Of a stretch of DNA of 28,351 nt, positions 16,157 to 24,811 are shown in pieces. Position 1 is the stretch's first letter. Every line of letters starts with the position of its first letter. A program made the translations under genes and the position numbers. The stretch covers positions 1 to 28,351 of IMG/VR virus record IMGVR_UViG_3300009506_000152; one strand, given 5' to 3'. The notes beneath the pieces are model-generated. The model was not told where the DNA came from and did no database searches. It saw only the letters and a program-made list of their open reading frames with translations. The DNA comes from a virus.

Positions 16157-17062
16157 ATGGTGCTCTTCTGGCAGCTACTGCTGCAATTGCTCCAAGGAGC
16201 AGCAGGGTCCGCTGGCGGGGCCGCAGCGGGTGGTGCTGCTGCGGGTGGTGCTGCTGCGGGTGCCACTGCTGGCGGGGCTGCGGCGGGTGGTGCTGCTGCG
16301 GGTGGAGCAGGTGCTGCAGGCCTTGGCATTGGAACGGTGACAGAAGGCGCAGCCCTCTCTCCGTTGGTGGGCGCTGAGAAGGCCCTGACAGCGGTGCCTG
16401 CGGGCGAGGTCACGCCTGCGGCGGCGCCAGTATCCACAGCACCTGCTGCTCCTGCAGCGACACCAGCAGCGCCCCCTGCGGCTACCACGGATCTGGGAAT
16501 GACGGGCACACAGATCACTCCAGAGCAGGCCATGGCGAACATCACCGGGCCACAGGCCAGCGGTACCGTGCCTACTGGCACCTACTCCGTACAGCCGGGT
16601 GCGCCCAATGTGCAGTTCGGATTCGCAACGAAGAATCCCTTCGGGTCGACGCCCGTGCCGAACATGTCGACGCCAACCGGCCCGGCCTACTCGCCGCCTC
16701 CGTCAGCAGGGCCGACCATCTCGGCTGTTCCCGAAGGTCTGCTCAAGCGCATCAATACCTTCCTCGAGGACGTCAAGAAGAGCGAGGGCTACCAGCTCTA
16801 CCAGAACCTTCAGGAACTCCGTGGCATTGCCAAGGCGGGTGAGCAGCAACAGCCTGGTGCCCAGGAGAATTACATCCCGCAGGAGCAACCCATCGAACCG
16901 ACCATTCCAACCAGCATCCCGGAACTCACGCGGGCGGAAACCACGAACTTCGCCTCGGATCTCGGGCTTGGCACCCAGGGTCTGGGGTTCAGTAACGAAC
17001 GTGCGCGTGCAATTCAGGATCTGATCTCGGAGCTCCGGCTCAATAGGAGAAGCTTTGGCTGA
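16157..17062 (+). CDS. Gly/Ala-repeat ejection-type protein
   Basis: A 301-residue protein starting one base after the previous stop. A hydrophobic start (MVLFWQLLLQLLQ) leads into GGAAA repeats (residues 20-54), then Ala/Pro-rich linker to about 115, a Pro/Gly/Thr stretch with no charge to about 190, and a helical charged C-terminus (LLKRINTFLEDVKKSEGYQL). Gly-zipper and Ala-rich hydrophobic stretches are typical of the small ejection proteins of podoviruses (P22 gp7/gp20, T7 gp14), which are packed in the head and insert in the host envelope to form a DNA channel. The order before two large candidate ejection proteins supports this, but there is no family motif. The last 8 bases overlap the next gene. 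Confidence 0.6.
   Translation: MVLFWQLLLQLLQGAAGSAGGAAAGGAAAGGAAAGATAGGAAAGGAAAGGAGAAGLGIGTVTEGAALSPLVGAEKALTAVPAGEVTPAAAPVSTAPAAPAATPAAPPAATTDLGMTGTQITPEQAMANITGPQASGTVPTGTYSVQPGAPNVQFGFATKNPFGSTPVPNMSTPTGPAYSPPPSAGPTISAVPEGLLKRINTFLEDVKKSEGYQLYQNLQELRGIAKAGEQQQPGAQENYIPQEQPIEPTIPTSIPELTRAETTNFASDLGLGTQGLGFSNERARAIQDLISELRLNRRSFG
16214..16318 (+). repeat. In-frame 15-bp tandem repeat encoding GGAAA
   Basis: Five perfect GGAAA units and degenerate ones occupy residues 20-54 of the preceding ejection-type protein. At DNA level the clearest unit is GGTGGTGCTGCTGCG (16229-16243, 16244-16258), with diverged copies to 16318. Because the unit is a multiple of three, slippage would alter length without a frameshift. 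Confidence 0.8.
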
Positions 17063-19013
17063 TGGAACTGCAGGACTGGGCCTCTCCGACGAGGAACGGC
17101 GACGCGCGTTTGAGCGGTCCAACACGGTACTGGGGCTTGATGAATCTCAGCTCGACCTGAACCCCACTGGCGGGCCTGCTTCGAAGTCACTGGGGCTTGC
17201 ACCTCAAGCATCGAATGCGCCCAGCTTTGAAGATCTCTTCGGCAACACCGAGCTTGGAATCCTCCCCAAGGAGGTCGGCACGGGACCAGGCCAGGTCGAT
17301 CCCGAGGCGATCTTCCAGGCGGGTGGGCCGCAGGCGATTCAAGAGACGCAGCGCACCTCGATGGGAATCGGCACGGCGCTCGACCTGACCGACGCGCTCC
17401 TCGGCAAGACCACGGGGACGCAGCGCGCCGACCCGGTCGATCTCAATGGGTTCCAGCAGACCCTGCTGTGGATCTCGGACATCCAGGCCGCGGTGCAGGG
17501 AAGAGCCCTGCCCAGCGCGCAGCTCGACCAGCAGAAATGGAGACTGAACCAGCTGGAGTACAAGAACAACACCCAGTCGATCATCTCCGGCCTCTCCGCG
17601 CTGAAGGAATTCACCGACCTGACCTCGCGCCTCCCACGCGAGGATCGCGTGGCCGCGATGGCTACGCAGGTTCCTCGGTTCGAGAAGATGGTGCCTGGCT
17701 TTGGGGCCATCGGGCTCGCACTGGCCGACTCGCCCACGGAGGCCGACGCCTTCCACGCTTTCCTAGCTACGCCCAACCTGTTCGGCGGGACCGCTGCTGA
17801 GCAGTTGATGAACTACGTCACGGCGCTGGGCGCTGTGGACCCCGCGCGAGCTGGCACGATCATCGAGAATGCGATCAAGGAGGGCGGGATCATCTCGCAG
17901 TCGATCGATGCCATTGGGCCTTCGGTGATCTCCGGGACGCTCGACGCACAGATCGAGACGGGCCGTAGCATGGGCGGCGAGATGGCTGACTTCGCTAATC
18001 GGATCGCCAACGCGGACGACATCACACCCGAGGAGTACATCAATTGGGAGAGCAAGCTCCCAGAGAATGTGAAGGTCAAGGATGCCTACCTCGAGTCGCT
18101 GGGTCGATCGCCAGAGCGGTACCTGACGGTGTTTCCTGGCATGAAGACTGCCGAACTCGAGGAGCTCCAGCGCAAGCATGAAGTTGAAGGAGAATTCACT
18201 AACCCCATCGCTATGATCAATACAAAGGATCCGACCCAGATTGTGGGTGGCCCTGCTCAGGGCAAGCGCATTCGGAATCTCCCTGACTACTACGTTCCGA
18301 TGAACATCACCCACGAGGCCCTCTTCCCGAAGGAGGCCGGCGTGGCTGGCCCCTTCGGTCCGCCTACGAAGGCGACGACCACGGACGTCCAGAAAGAACT
18401 GATCAACCTTCGTCGGAACGCCGACGAACTGATCGGGATCCAGGAGGGCTACCGTCGAAATCTCCAGACCTATCCAGCCAAAGCTTGGAATCTCTATCTC
18501 AGCGCGAAGAGCGGATTTGGTGGGGAACTCTCTCCGGAAGACCAGGAGTTCCGACGTCGGTTCATCGGGAACCGCACCCGAACGGTCACCTCGCTGTCGG
18601 CGGTTTTGAATCGGTTGAGTGGTGCTGCGGTCAGCGAGCACGAGATGAAGCGGATCGAGCTGACGCGCCCCGCAATGGGGGACGCTCCAGACGAGTTCGA
18701 GTACAAACTCGATACTTCGATCGCACTGAACCAATTCGCTGTCGCCAGGATGAATGCATGGCGACTGATCGGTGGTCCGGACTCAAGGATGGAGCATGCC
18801 TTCAATCTTCGCAGGGAGGATGTTCGCAACATCGTTCAGGACACGGGGCGCGCGATCCGGCATCGCTATCGCGGACTGTATCCGAACGCAACAGAGGAGC
18901 AGGTCACCCGAGCCACATCGAAGGCTCTCGCGAAGGAGTTCGGTGTTCGAGAGCAAGATCTCCTGCCCATCATCAGTCAGGATCCCGATCGGACATTTGA
19001 AGGGGGAGGTTGA
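17055..19013 (+). CDS. Large internal/ejection virion protein
   Basis: A 652-residue protein starting at TTG 17055: AGGAGA at 17045-17050 is four bases upstream and no ATG occurs in this frame for about 100 codons. The first 110 residues look disordered. The centre is helical with ISGLSALKEFTDLTSRLP and AGTIIENAIKEGGIISQSI. The last third carries QEFRRRFIGNRTRTVTSLSA, NRLSGAAVSEHEMKRIELTR and PDEFEYKLDTSIALNQFAVA, a pattern I associate with C-terminal domains of large podovirus internal proteins. No lytic transglycosylase motif is visible. It would be packed inside the head and leave with the DNA. The adjoining upstream and downstream genes encode similar Gly/Ala-rich proteins. Function is inferred from position and composition. 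Confidence 0.65.
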   Translation: MADGTAGLGLSDEERRRAFERSNTVLGLDESQLDLNPTGGPASKSLGLAPQASNAPSFEDLFGNTELGILPKEVGTGPGQVDPEAIFQAGGPQAIQETQRTSMGIGTALDLTDALLGKTTGTQRADPVDLNGFQQTLLWISDIQAAVQGRALPSAQLDQQKWRLNQLEYKNNTQSIISGLSALKEFTDLTSRLPREDRVAAMATQVPRFEKMVPGFGAIGLALADSPTEADAFHAFLATPNLFGGTAAEQLMNYVTALGAVDPARAGTIIENAIKEGGIISQSIDAIGPSVISGTLDAQIETGRSMGGEMADFANRIANADDITPEEYINWESKLPENVKVKDAYLESLGRSPERYLTVFPGMKTAELEELQRKHEVEGEFTNPIAMINTKDPTQIVGGPAQGKRIRNLPDYYVPMNITHEALFPKEAGVAGPFGPPTKATTTDVQKELINLRRNADELIGIQEGYRRNLQTYPAKAWNLYLSAKSGFGGELSPEDQEFRRRFIGNRTRTVTSLSAVLNRLSGAAVSEHEMKRIELTRPAMGDAPDEFEYKLDTSIALNQFAVARMNAWRLIGGPDSRMEHAFNLRREDVRNIVQDTGRAIRHRYRGLYPNATEEQVTRATSKALAKEFGVREQDLLPIISQDPDRTFEGGG

Positions 19014-19015
19014 AC

Positions 19016-21235
19016 ATGGCTCCCCAAGATCCCGTCAAGGTCGACCCGAACCTCGAACTTCCGCCGCTCTCCCAGGCTGACCTCGAGACGCTCTTCCCAG
19101 GCAAGCGAGCTGCAGAACAAGCGGCAGCTGCCGACCAAGCGCGCCCGCTCGACGTTTTTCGCGGTGCGGGGACAGCAGAATCTCCCGATGAGAAATCAGC
19201 CCGCGCCGACCGCCAACTCTACGATTACATCGCCACAGAGCAGCAGCGCGGGCGCGAACGCTCTCAGCTGACGCCTTTCGACGCCGACGGTGCCGCTTTT
19301 GCAGCGACCCTTGCTGGATCGACGGCTATTGCTCCGTTTGGGCCGGGGATTGCCGCTGCAGTAGGCGGCGGCGTACGCGGCGCTGCAGCCATGATGGCCG
19401 TGCAGGGAGGAACCGCTGGCTTCCTCGAACTGGTGACACGATTTCTCAACGGCGAGCCGATGGAAGAGGCGCTCCCGAAGGCTGGAGAAACAGCAGGGAT
19501 CTTCGCACTTGCGGAGGGAGTCGGTCCTGTGCTGGCTACAGCAGGAGGAAAGACCATCGGTTCGATCCGCAGTGTTGTTCACAAAGGACGCCAGGTCATC
19601 CGTGCCCTCCGTGGGGTCAAGCCGCTTCCGGAGATCGAGCGGATCGCGTCGACTTCTCACCCGTTTGCAAACTTCCTTGAGCCGGAGGCTCAACAGGTCT
19701 ACGAGACGGTGACAGAAGTTGGCGGCATCCCGATGCCCAGCCAACTGATCCAGCACGACATCATCGATGTCACCCAGAACATCCTCGACCGCTCGTTTAC
19801 GGCGGGCGCTGGACAGCGCGCCGTCCGCGCGCTGAATGAGAAGGCGCTCACACAGGCCATGAATGAGGTCGTCGATAACCTCCCCCGCGTGGATGCCAGA
19901 TATGTCGGCGGGATGATCCAGGATGTCGTCACGGGCAGGTTGCAACAGATCAAGGGGGTCGCACAGGGATTCTACCGGCAAGCCGACAAGATTCTCGGGA
20001 AGACCAAGGAAGTCTCTCGTCAGGTGATCAGGGAAGTCCCTGCGGTCGGACAGAATGGCGCCCCGCTGCTCGACATGAACGGAAAGCCTGTCGTCCGGTC
20101 GGTGACCGAGACAATCACAGAAACCGTTCCGGAGAACGGCGTCAACTTCATCCCCTTGAAGGAGATGGCGAAGAAGGAGCTCGAACTCCTCGACAAGGGA
20201 CTCCACACAAATCCTGGGCTCGAGAAGATCCTCAAGGAGGTTCTCGAAAAGCCTGATACGGTCTTCTACTCCACCGCACAGCAAGTACGCACAGAACTCT
20301 TCGACATCAGTCAGCAGTTCGCGCGCGGCGCTGGAGACATCACACCCGCTTCCAAGCGTGCGGCCACGGCGATGACCACGCCGCTCACCCGAGAGATGAA
20401 GATCGCCGCCACGAAGGCAGGGCCGGAGGCGCGGCAGTACATCGATATGGCTGACAAGCTCTGGCGCGAAGAGATCCGCGGCGAGTTGACCCAGAAGTTC
20501 ATCACCAAGCTGGTGAACAACCAGGCCGACGATGTGCTCGACGCGATTCTCGTTCGCGGCAAGCCAGGTGACATCCGGATGATCCGCGACATCGTGATGA
20601 AGGAGAATCCGAAGGCCTGGGATGCCGTGCAGGGATCGTTCCTGCAGCGTCTGCTCTACGCCCACGCGGAAAAGCGGCTGATTGGCGATGGTACTCGGAT
20701 CGTAGGGTTCAATGCCAAGGAGCTTCTTGAGGATTTTGCGAGGATCCAGGGCACCGATGGGCGTGCGCTGAAGGAACTCTTTCCCAGCATGTACGACAAG
20801 GGAGGTCGGACGCTTTCCGGGTTCAAGCGGTATCTCCAAGCGCTGGAAACCCTGCAACGCGCGAATGAAGCAGGCGGTCGTGGTGGCGTGTTCTTCCAAC
20901 TGAGTCAGTCTGGAGCTATCGGACTTCTGGTCGGTGCTGGAACGGCATACGTCACGGATAGTCCCGTGACTGGTGGTGCTGCTGGAGTCCTAGCCTCATC
21001 TGGATACCTGATCGCCCCAAATGTGGTTGGCAGGATGTTTCGAAACCCCGAGATCGTTTCGTGGCTTGTGCAAGGCGCGAAGCACGCTCCCGGAACCGTT
21101 CCCGCTGCGCGTGCGGCTATCGCGGTTCTCGGCCTGATGGTGCGCAACAACCTCCTCGAGGGGGACGATGCGAAGCGTGCCGTCAACCAGATGCAGAACC
21201 TCAACGACTTCTTGAAGGAACAAGAAGGGCGATGA
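19016..21235 (+). CDS. Large ejection protein with hydrophobic Gly/Ala segments
   Basis: A 739-residue protein. ATG 19016 follows GGGGGAGG at 19002-19009 with good spacing, so the upstream in-frame TTG at 19010 is not preferred. Residues about 85-135 are Ala/Gly-rich and hydrophobic (AAFAATLAGSTAIAPFGPGI, then AAAVGGGVRGAAAMMAVQGG), and residues about 640-720 contain similar stretches (QSGAIGLLVGAGTAYVTD, ASSGYLIAPNVVGRMF, AARAAIAVLGLMV). Between them are long charged helices. The combination of a soluble helical body with membrane-active ends matches ejection proteins such as P22 gp16 or T7 gp16 that cross or line the host membrane. No enzyme motif is seen. It ends in an overlap with the next gene (GATGAG). 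Confidence 0.68.
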   Translation: MAPQDPVKVDPNLELPPLSQADLETLFPGKRAAEQAAAADQARPLDVFRGAGTAESPDEKSARADRQLYDYIATEQQRGRERSQLTPFDADGAAFAATLAGSTAIAPFGPGIAAAVGGGVRGAAAMMAVQGGTAGFLELVTRFLNGEPMEEALPKAGETAGIFALAEGVGPVLATAGGKTIGSIRSVVHKGRQVIRALRGVKPLPEIERIASTSHPFANFLEPEAQQVYETVTEVGGIPMPSQLIQHDIIDVTQNILDRSFTAGAGQRAVRALNEKALTQAMNEVVDNLPRVDARYVGGMIQDVVTGRLQQIKGVAQGFYRQADKILGKTKEVSRQVIREVPAVGQNGAPLLDMNGKPVVRSVTETITETVPENGVNFIPLKEMAKKELELLDKGLHTNPGLEKILKEVLEKPDTVFYSTAQQVRTELFDISQQFARGAGDITPASKRAATAMTTPLTREMKIAATKAGPEARQYIDMADKLWREEIRGELTQKFITKLVNNQADDVLDAILVRGKPGDIRMIRDIVMKENPKAWDAVQGSFLQRLLYAHAEKRLIGDGTRIVGFNAKELLEDFARIQGTDGRALKELFPSMYDKGGRTLSGFKRYLQALETLQRANEAGGRGGVFFQLSQSGAIGLLVGAGTAYVTDSPVTGGAAGVLASSGYLIAPNVVGRMFRNPEIVSWLVQGAKHAPGTVPAARAAIAVLGLMVRNNLLEGDDAKRAVNQMQNLNDFLKEQEGR

Positions 21236-21666
21236 GGGTCGAGCTCGCAGTGGTCGCCCTCCTGATGGCGACGTCTGCCTTCGCGGACCAGGATCCCGAC
21301 TTCACCCGCGTGAACAACCGCTGCAACTCCTGGGCGTTGTGTAAGCAGCAGTCGGCCACAGGGATCTGTGTCTCGCATCGCAACGGAGATGAGCTGGTGC
21401 TCGACGTTGGTAAGTTTGCCCACTACACCTTCTACTCCGTCGAGTCGACCGCCAGCAGTTACTCCTGCGACATCTATACGAACACCGATGGATACGATGC
21501 CTCGGTCGCTGACAGCACCGCGACCGATCAGGTCAATACTACCTCGATCACAGACGAGGCTCCGGTCTACACCATGCAGGTGCTCCTGCAGAAGCTGTGG
21601 ATCAATTGCACCGAGGTGGCAGACAACGTAGTGAACATCGATGTGGTGGTATGCGTGGAGAACTGA
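21232..21666 (+). CDS. Secreted Cys-rich small protein (Sec signal peptide)
   Basis: I start this gene at ATG 21232, which shares four bases with the preceding stop and has AGAAGGG just upstream. The 144-residue product begins MRVELAVVALLMATSAFA, a textbook Sec signal with an AFA cleavage site before DQDPD. The mature part has six cysteines (in NRCNSWALCKQQ, GICVSH, SYSCDIY, INCTEV and VVCVEN), enough for three disulfides, and beta-type strands (FAHYTFYSVESTASS). The protein would be exported to the periplasm or beyond. It is the first of four consecutive signal-peptide genes in the late operon. I recognise no family. Confidence 0.7.
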   Translation: MRVELAVVALLMATSAFADQDPDFTRVNNRCNSWALCKQQSATGICVSHRNGDELVLDVGKFAHYTFYSVESTASSYSCDIYTNTDGYDASVADSTATDQVNTTSITDEAPVYTMQVLLQKLWINCTEVADNVVNIDVVVCVEN

Positions 21667-21669
21667 CGG

Positions 21670-23343
21670 ATGAAGAGGTATCTCGCTCTTGCGATCATCT
21701 CGTTCTACTTCGCATTAATCTTCGGATCTATTGCTCAAGAAGGAATCTGGGAAGATTCTCTTCCGCTTGATCCGATTGGCGTTGTAGATGCAGGAAGCAT
21801 CACGGGTACCGATCCCGGAACGGACCTCACCGCAGACCTAGAAGAAGAACAGCAAATTGGAGACGTCGACGTTGCAAGTTCTGTGACGTCTGACGATTCG
21901 GTACTAATAGGGAGCTCGCCTACCGCAGCTGCGTGGATTAAGCTTCCTACCGGTGGTACAGATGGGTGCTCCGGTACGAATGACAAATCACTTTATAAAG
22001 CATCCACCAATGCCTTTAGTTGCGGGACCGATCAGAATTCCAATTCTTTCGGCGTGATCGATCCGCCAACGGGTGACACGTTAACGGCGCTTTCCCCCGG
22101 AGATACGCTCAACATTGGCGCTTCAGGTGGAATCACCGTCAGCGGAAACTCTGCCTATCAGTTGCTCACCTTTTTGTTCGACGTGAATTCGACTCGCTTC
22201 GGAACGCAATCGACTTTCACAGATCTAGACGCTACGCCAGATGTTTCCAACTACAACCTATGGATCACGAACACCAGTGACGTGACCATCACAGGCTTTG
22301 ACAACGGCGGTGCTGGACAGATGCTCTTCATCGAGAGCAACGGAAACATTACTTACGATTGTACCGGCGCTTCGCTGGATTGTGGCTCTACAGATCTCGT
22401 TACCGAGGACGGTGATATCACGATTTGGCACCGGATGAATTCCGGCTGGCATCTGGCTGGTTTTTTCGACGCTTCCGAAGACGCGAATTTGAAGATCGCT
22501 GACTACTTGCCGCTTGCCGGGTGGGGATCAAAGACCACCTTCGCGGCAGCGGACACGAGCCCCGACGTGTGCGGAGGCGGCTTGCGCTTCGCTACTACGG
22601 CATCGGACACCGTGACCATCGACAAATTCGATTGCGCAGCTGGGGTGGTCGATGGCTTTCGGTGGCAGGTACAGAGCCAAGGAGAAGTCACTTACGACTG
22701 TGTAACTTCATCCCTAATTTGCGGTGCTTTTGATCTCGAAACGTACAAAGGGGATGTCACGATTTGGGAGTTTGATGGCGCCTTCGGCTTAGCACGGATC
22801 GTTGGGTTTGTTCCAGGCATCTATTCTCCGGCTATTACGATTGCTCCAGATTTCATTCTCAAAGAACACACAACGGGGGTCACTCCAGATCCGGGGCCGG
22901 GATTCGGAGTGCTTTGGATCGATAGCGGCTATTCACCCCAACGCCTTATGTTCACTGACGACGACGACAATCATCACGTATTGGCGTACACGAGCAACTA
23001 TCGCGAATGCCAGCAGAGCATCACGACCGAGCAAGCCGGTGACATCCTGATGTGCGCAAAAGCGCAAGCTACTGTGACGCTTGTGGAACTCGATTGCACC
23101 GCGTTGGGGTCCACCACGCCGGTTGCTGAAATTGTCGAGGTAGTGGAATGCGATAGTCAAGGTGCTAACTGCGTGGGGTCTGGATTCACGATTCAAGCCG
23201 ACTTGTTGGAAAACAACTATCCAGATAGCTCGGGCACGGACTGGACGATCGATACTCTGGATTGGTGGGGTTTGAAGCTAACTTCGTTCACTACACAAGC
23301 TGATTTTCTCCACTGTCAGATAGCATTCACGGAGCACGAATGA
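21670..23343 (+). CDS. Exported fibre-like protein with two Cys-paired beta repeats
   Basis: A 557-residue protein. MKRYLALAIISFYFALIFGS is a signal peptide with cleavage likely near SIA/QEG. Residues 40-165 are beta with GDTLNIGASGGITVSG; residues 177-270 and 285-382 are two copies of one domain (TPDV, then TITxFD or TIDKFD, then a DC-six residues-CG pair, then GDITIW/GDVTIW and a closing GFFDAS/GFVPG). This module is common in phage tail fibres without signal peptides. The C-terminal 160 residues add more cysteines, 14 in all. Codon use differs from neighbouring genes (more A/T-rich, TTA and CTA leucines), hinting at separate acquisition. It is coupled to the next gene by a 4-base overlap. 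Function unknown; an exported decoy, adhesin or receptor-modifying fibre is possible. Confidence 0.7.
   Translation: MKRYLALAIISFYFALIFGSIAQEGIWEDSLPLDPIGVVDAGSITGTDPGTDLTADLEEEQQIGDVDVASSVTSDDSVLIGSSPTAAAWIKLPTGGTDGCSGTNDKSLYKASTNAFSCGTDQNSNSFGVIDPPTGDTLTALSPGDTLNIGASGGITVSGNSAYQLLTFLFDVNSTRFGTQSTFTDLDATPDVSNYNLWITNTSDVTITGFDNGGAGQMLFIESNGNITYDCTGASLDCGSTDLVTEDGDITIWHRMNSGWHLAGFFDASEDANLKIADYLPLAGWGSKTTFAAADTSPDVCGGGLRFATTASDTVTIDKFDCAAGVVDGFRWQVQSQGEVTYDCVTSSLICGAFDLETYKGDVTIWEFDGAFGLARIVGFVPGIYSPAITIAPDFILKEHTTGVTPDPGPGFGVLWIDSGYSPQRLMFTDDDDNHHVLAYTSNYRECQQSITTEQAGDILMCAKAQATVTLVELDCTALGSTTPVAEIVEVVECDSQGANCVGSGFTIQADLLENNYPDSSGTDWTIDTLDWWGLKLTSFTTQADFLHCQIAFTEHE
22198..22479 (+). repeat. 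Cys-paired beta repeat, copy 1
   Basis: Residues 177-270 of the 557-residue exported protein. Anchors: ATPDV, TITGFD, ITYDC-six-CG, GDITIW and GFFDAS. Confidence 0.7.
22522..22815 (+). repeat. Cys-paired beta repeat, copy 2
   Basis: Residues 285-382 of the same protein. Anchors: TSPDV, TIDKFD, VTYDC-six-CG, GDVTIW and GFVPG. It has an extra cysteine pair (VCGG, FDCA) absent from copy 1. Confidence 0.7.
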
Positions 23344-24461
23344 GGAAAGCAGAGAAGATCCTACTCATCCTCGCCGCGCTTGCAGCGCTTGGCGCGACGC
23401 TGACCCACGGCCTCGGCTCCAAGACGGACGAGTATTTCTGCTCCTGGGAAGCCAGCACCTCCACCGTCGATTGCGACACGCCGCTAGCTAGCTTCTTCAC
23501 GGATATCGATACCGACTATGGGTCGGAAGTGGTTACTTCGGACTGGACTTTCAATGGGCCACTTGCACTTGGGGATACGTTCGATCTCGGCAATTTCGTA
23601 GCGATCGGAGCGGATACGACTCCGGCAGTCGATGCAAGCGTGCTCTACGAAGCGGATACTGCTCAAACGATTACTTCGCTTGACAGCATGGGCGTAGGGT
23701 GGCTCACGATCATCTATACCTCGATCGATGGCGTGATTTTTGATTGCACCACATCCTCCCTTTCTTGCGGAATCGCGGACATCACTACCGACACGGGTGA
23801 CGTGACGGTGTGGATTCGTGCTGGCAGCTCACCAAGTCGGCGGCTGATCTCGTGGTACGACGCGAGCGCGGATTACACCTACACACCGAATGAGCTGGGT
23901 AGCTCGCTCACCTCTTCGACCAATGACATCACCGCTACGAGCGGAGATCAAGTCTGCTTCGGGAACGGAACCGAAGACTTCTGCTTCGATCACGGGACTA
24001 GCAATCAGCTCCGTGTGGCGAGCAACACGGGTGTCAACAATATCAACTGGATGGGTTGGTCCCATACGACCACGAATCAGGCATCCCATCGCTGGAATAT
24101 GAACCAATGGAGCACCGCAAACCCCTCACTCACCAGCGCGAACCTCTCCACTGGAAACATCTCCACCTACACCTATGCGGGCAACGTCGAGGTGGAAATG
24201 GGCAGCGCTTCAGACGGCGCGCATGGCTGGATCTACGATCTCGACGGAACTGCGACGACAACATTCTGCGTGGATCCCGCTGTTGCGGATAGCTTCTACC
24301 TGCCTAATTCGGGCAGCGTCACGAAGTTGACGGCAGGTAACAAAGTCTGCGCTCCGACTGCTACCCTTGGAGCATACATCCATTATATCGGCATCGACAG
24401 CAACACGTGGTTGATCCTCGACCACTACCCGTATGATGCTTGGACAGATGGGGGAGCATGA
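23340..24461 (+). CDS. Exported fibre-like protein with one Cys-paired beta repeat
   Basis: A 373-residue protein overlapping the previous stop by 4 bases (ATGA). MRKAEKILLILAALAALGAT is a strong N-terminal hydrophobic signal with a basic start; cleavage is probably near residues 18-25. Residues 82-178 are a third copy of the repeat found twice in the upstream protein (TTPAV, TITSLD, VIFDC-six-CG, GDVTVW, SWYDAS). Residues 200-373 form a different beta region with QVCFGNGTEDFCFDHG, SHRWNMNQWSTANPS and a closing GAYIHYIGIDSNTWLILDHY typical of fibre-domain ends. Eight cysteines in total. It seems to be a sister of the preceding gene. No catalytic motif is seen. Confidence 0.7.
   Translation: MRKAEKILLILAALAALGATLTHGLGSKTDEYFCSWEASTSTVDCDTPLASFFTDIDTDYGSEVVTSDWTFNGPLALGDTFDLGNFVAIGADTTPAVDASVLYEADTAQTITSLDSMGVGWLTIIYTSIDGVIFDCTTSSLSCGIADITTDTGDVTVWIRAGSSPSRRLISWYDASADYTYTPNELGSSLTSSTNDITATSGDQVCFGNGTEDFCFDHGTSNQLRVASNTGVNNINWMGWSHTTTNQASHRWNMNQWSTANPSLTSANLSTGNISTYTYAGNVEVEMGSASDGAHGWIYDLDGTATTTFCVDPAVADSFYLPNSGSVTKLTAGNKVCAPTATLGAYIHYIGIDSNTWLILDHYPYDAWTDGGA
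23583..23873 (+). repeat. Cys-paired beta repeat, copy 3
   Basis: Residues 82-178 of the 373-residue exported protein. Anchors: TTPAV, TITSLD, VIFDC-six-CG, GDVTVW and SWYDAS. Shared across a gene boundary with copies 1 and 2, implying duplication or recombination between neighbours. Confidence 0.7.
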
Positions 24462-24811
24462 TGAGAACGCTGCTAATTCTTCTACTACTTGTGGGTGCTG
24501 CCTCTGCGCAGACCGCGCCGCAAACCTACGAAGTCACCATCACCGATCAAGATCAGCTCGACTCGCTCGTAGAAGTCTGCGATTACGTGCGGGTATGGGC
24601 GCGCAATCCGACCCCTTGGAACGCGAACGTCTGCGCGACCTACCTCGTGCTCTACGGTGGGCAGGCGTTTTGGGAGGATGCCGAAGCGGTGCTCGCTGAC
24701 CGAGCTGCGGCGCAGCGCAAGCGCGACTCCACCCGCAAGTTTGGCCGCATCCGTCCGACCGCCACCCCTGAGCCTACGACGCCGACACCAACACCGACCG
24801 CGGAGCCCTAG
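24461..24811 (+). CDS. Small exported protein with Thr/Pro C-terminal tail
   Basis: A 116-residue protein with signal peptide MRTLLILLLLVGAASA, cleaved before QTAPQ (ASA site). ATG 24461 is preferred over ATG 24458 because GGGGGAG at 24450-24456 is then four bases away. The mature part has one cysteine pair (EVCDYV and NVCATY) and a helical, charged section (ADRAAAQRKRDSTRKFGR). It ends in PTATPEPTTPTPTPTAEP, a flexible Thr/Pro spacer. There is no lipobox cysteine at the signal cleavage site, so it is not a lipoprotein. It closes the block of four exported proteins and adjoins the lysis genes. Function unknown. Confidence 0.68.
   Translation: MRTLLILLLLVGAASAQTAPQTYEVTITDQDQLDSLVEVCDYVRVWARNPTPWNANVCATYLVLYGGQAFWEDAEAVLADRAAAQRKRDSTRKFGRIRPTATPEPTTPTPTPTAEP

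Noticed and set aside
16214-16318. CRISPR-like repetitive DNA
   Set aside because: Repeats are 15 bases, in-frame, without spacers, and code for GGAAA.
19010-19012. TTG 19010 as start of the 739-residue ejection protein
   Set aside because: ATG 19016 has better spacing from GGGGGAGG.
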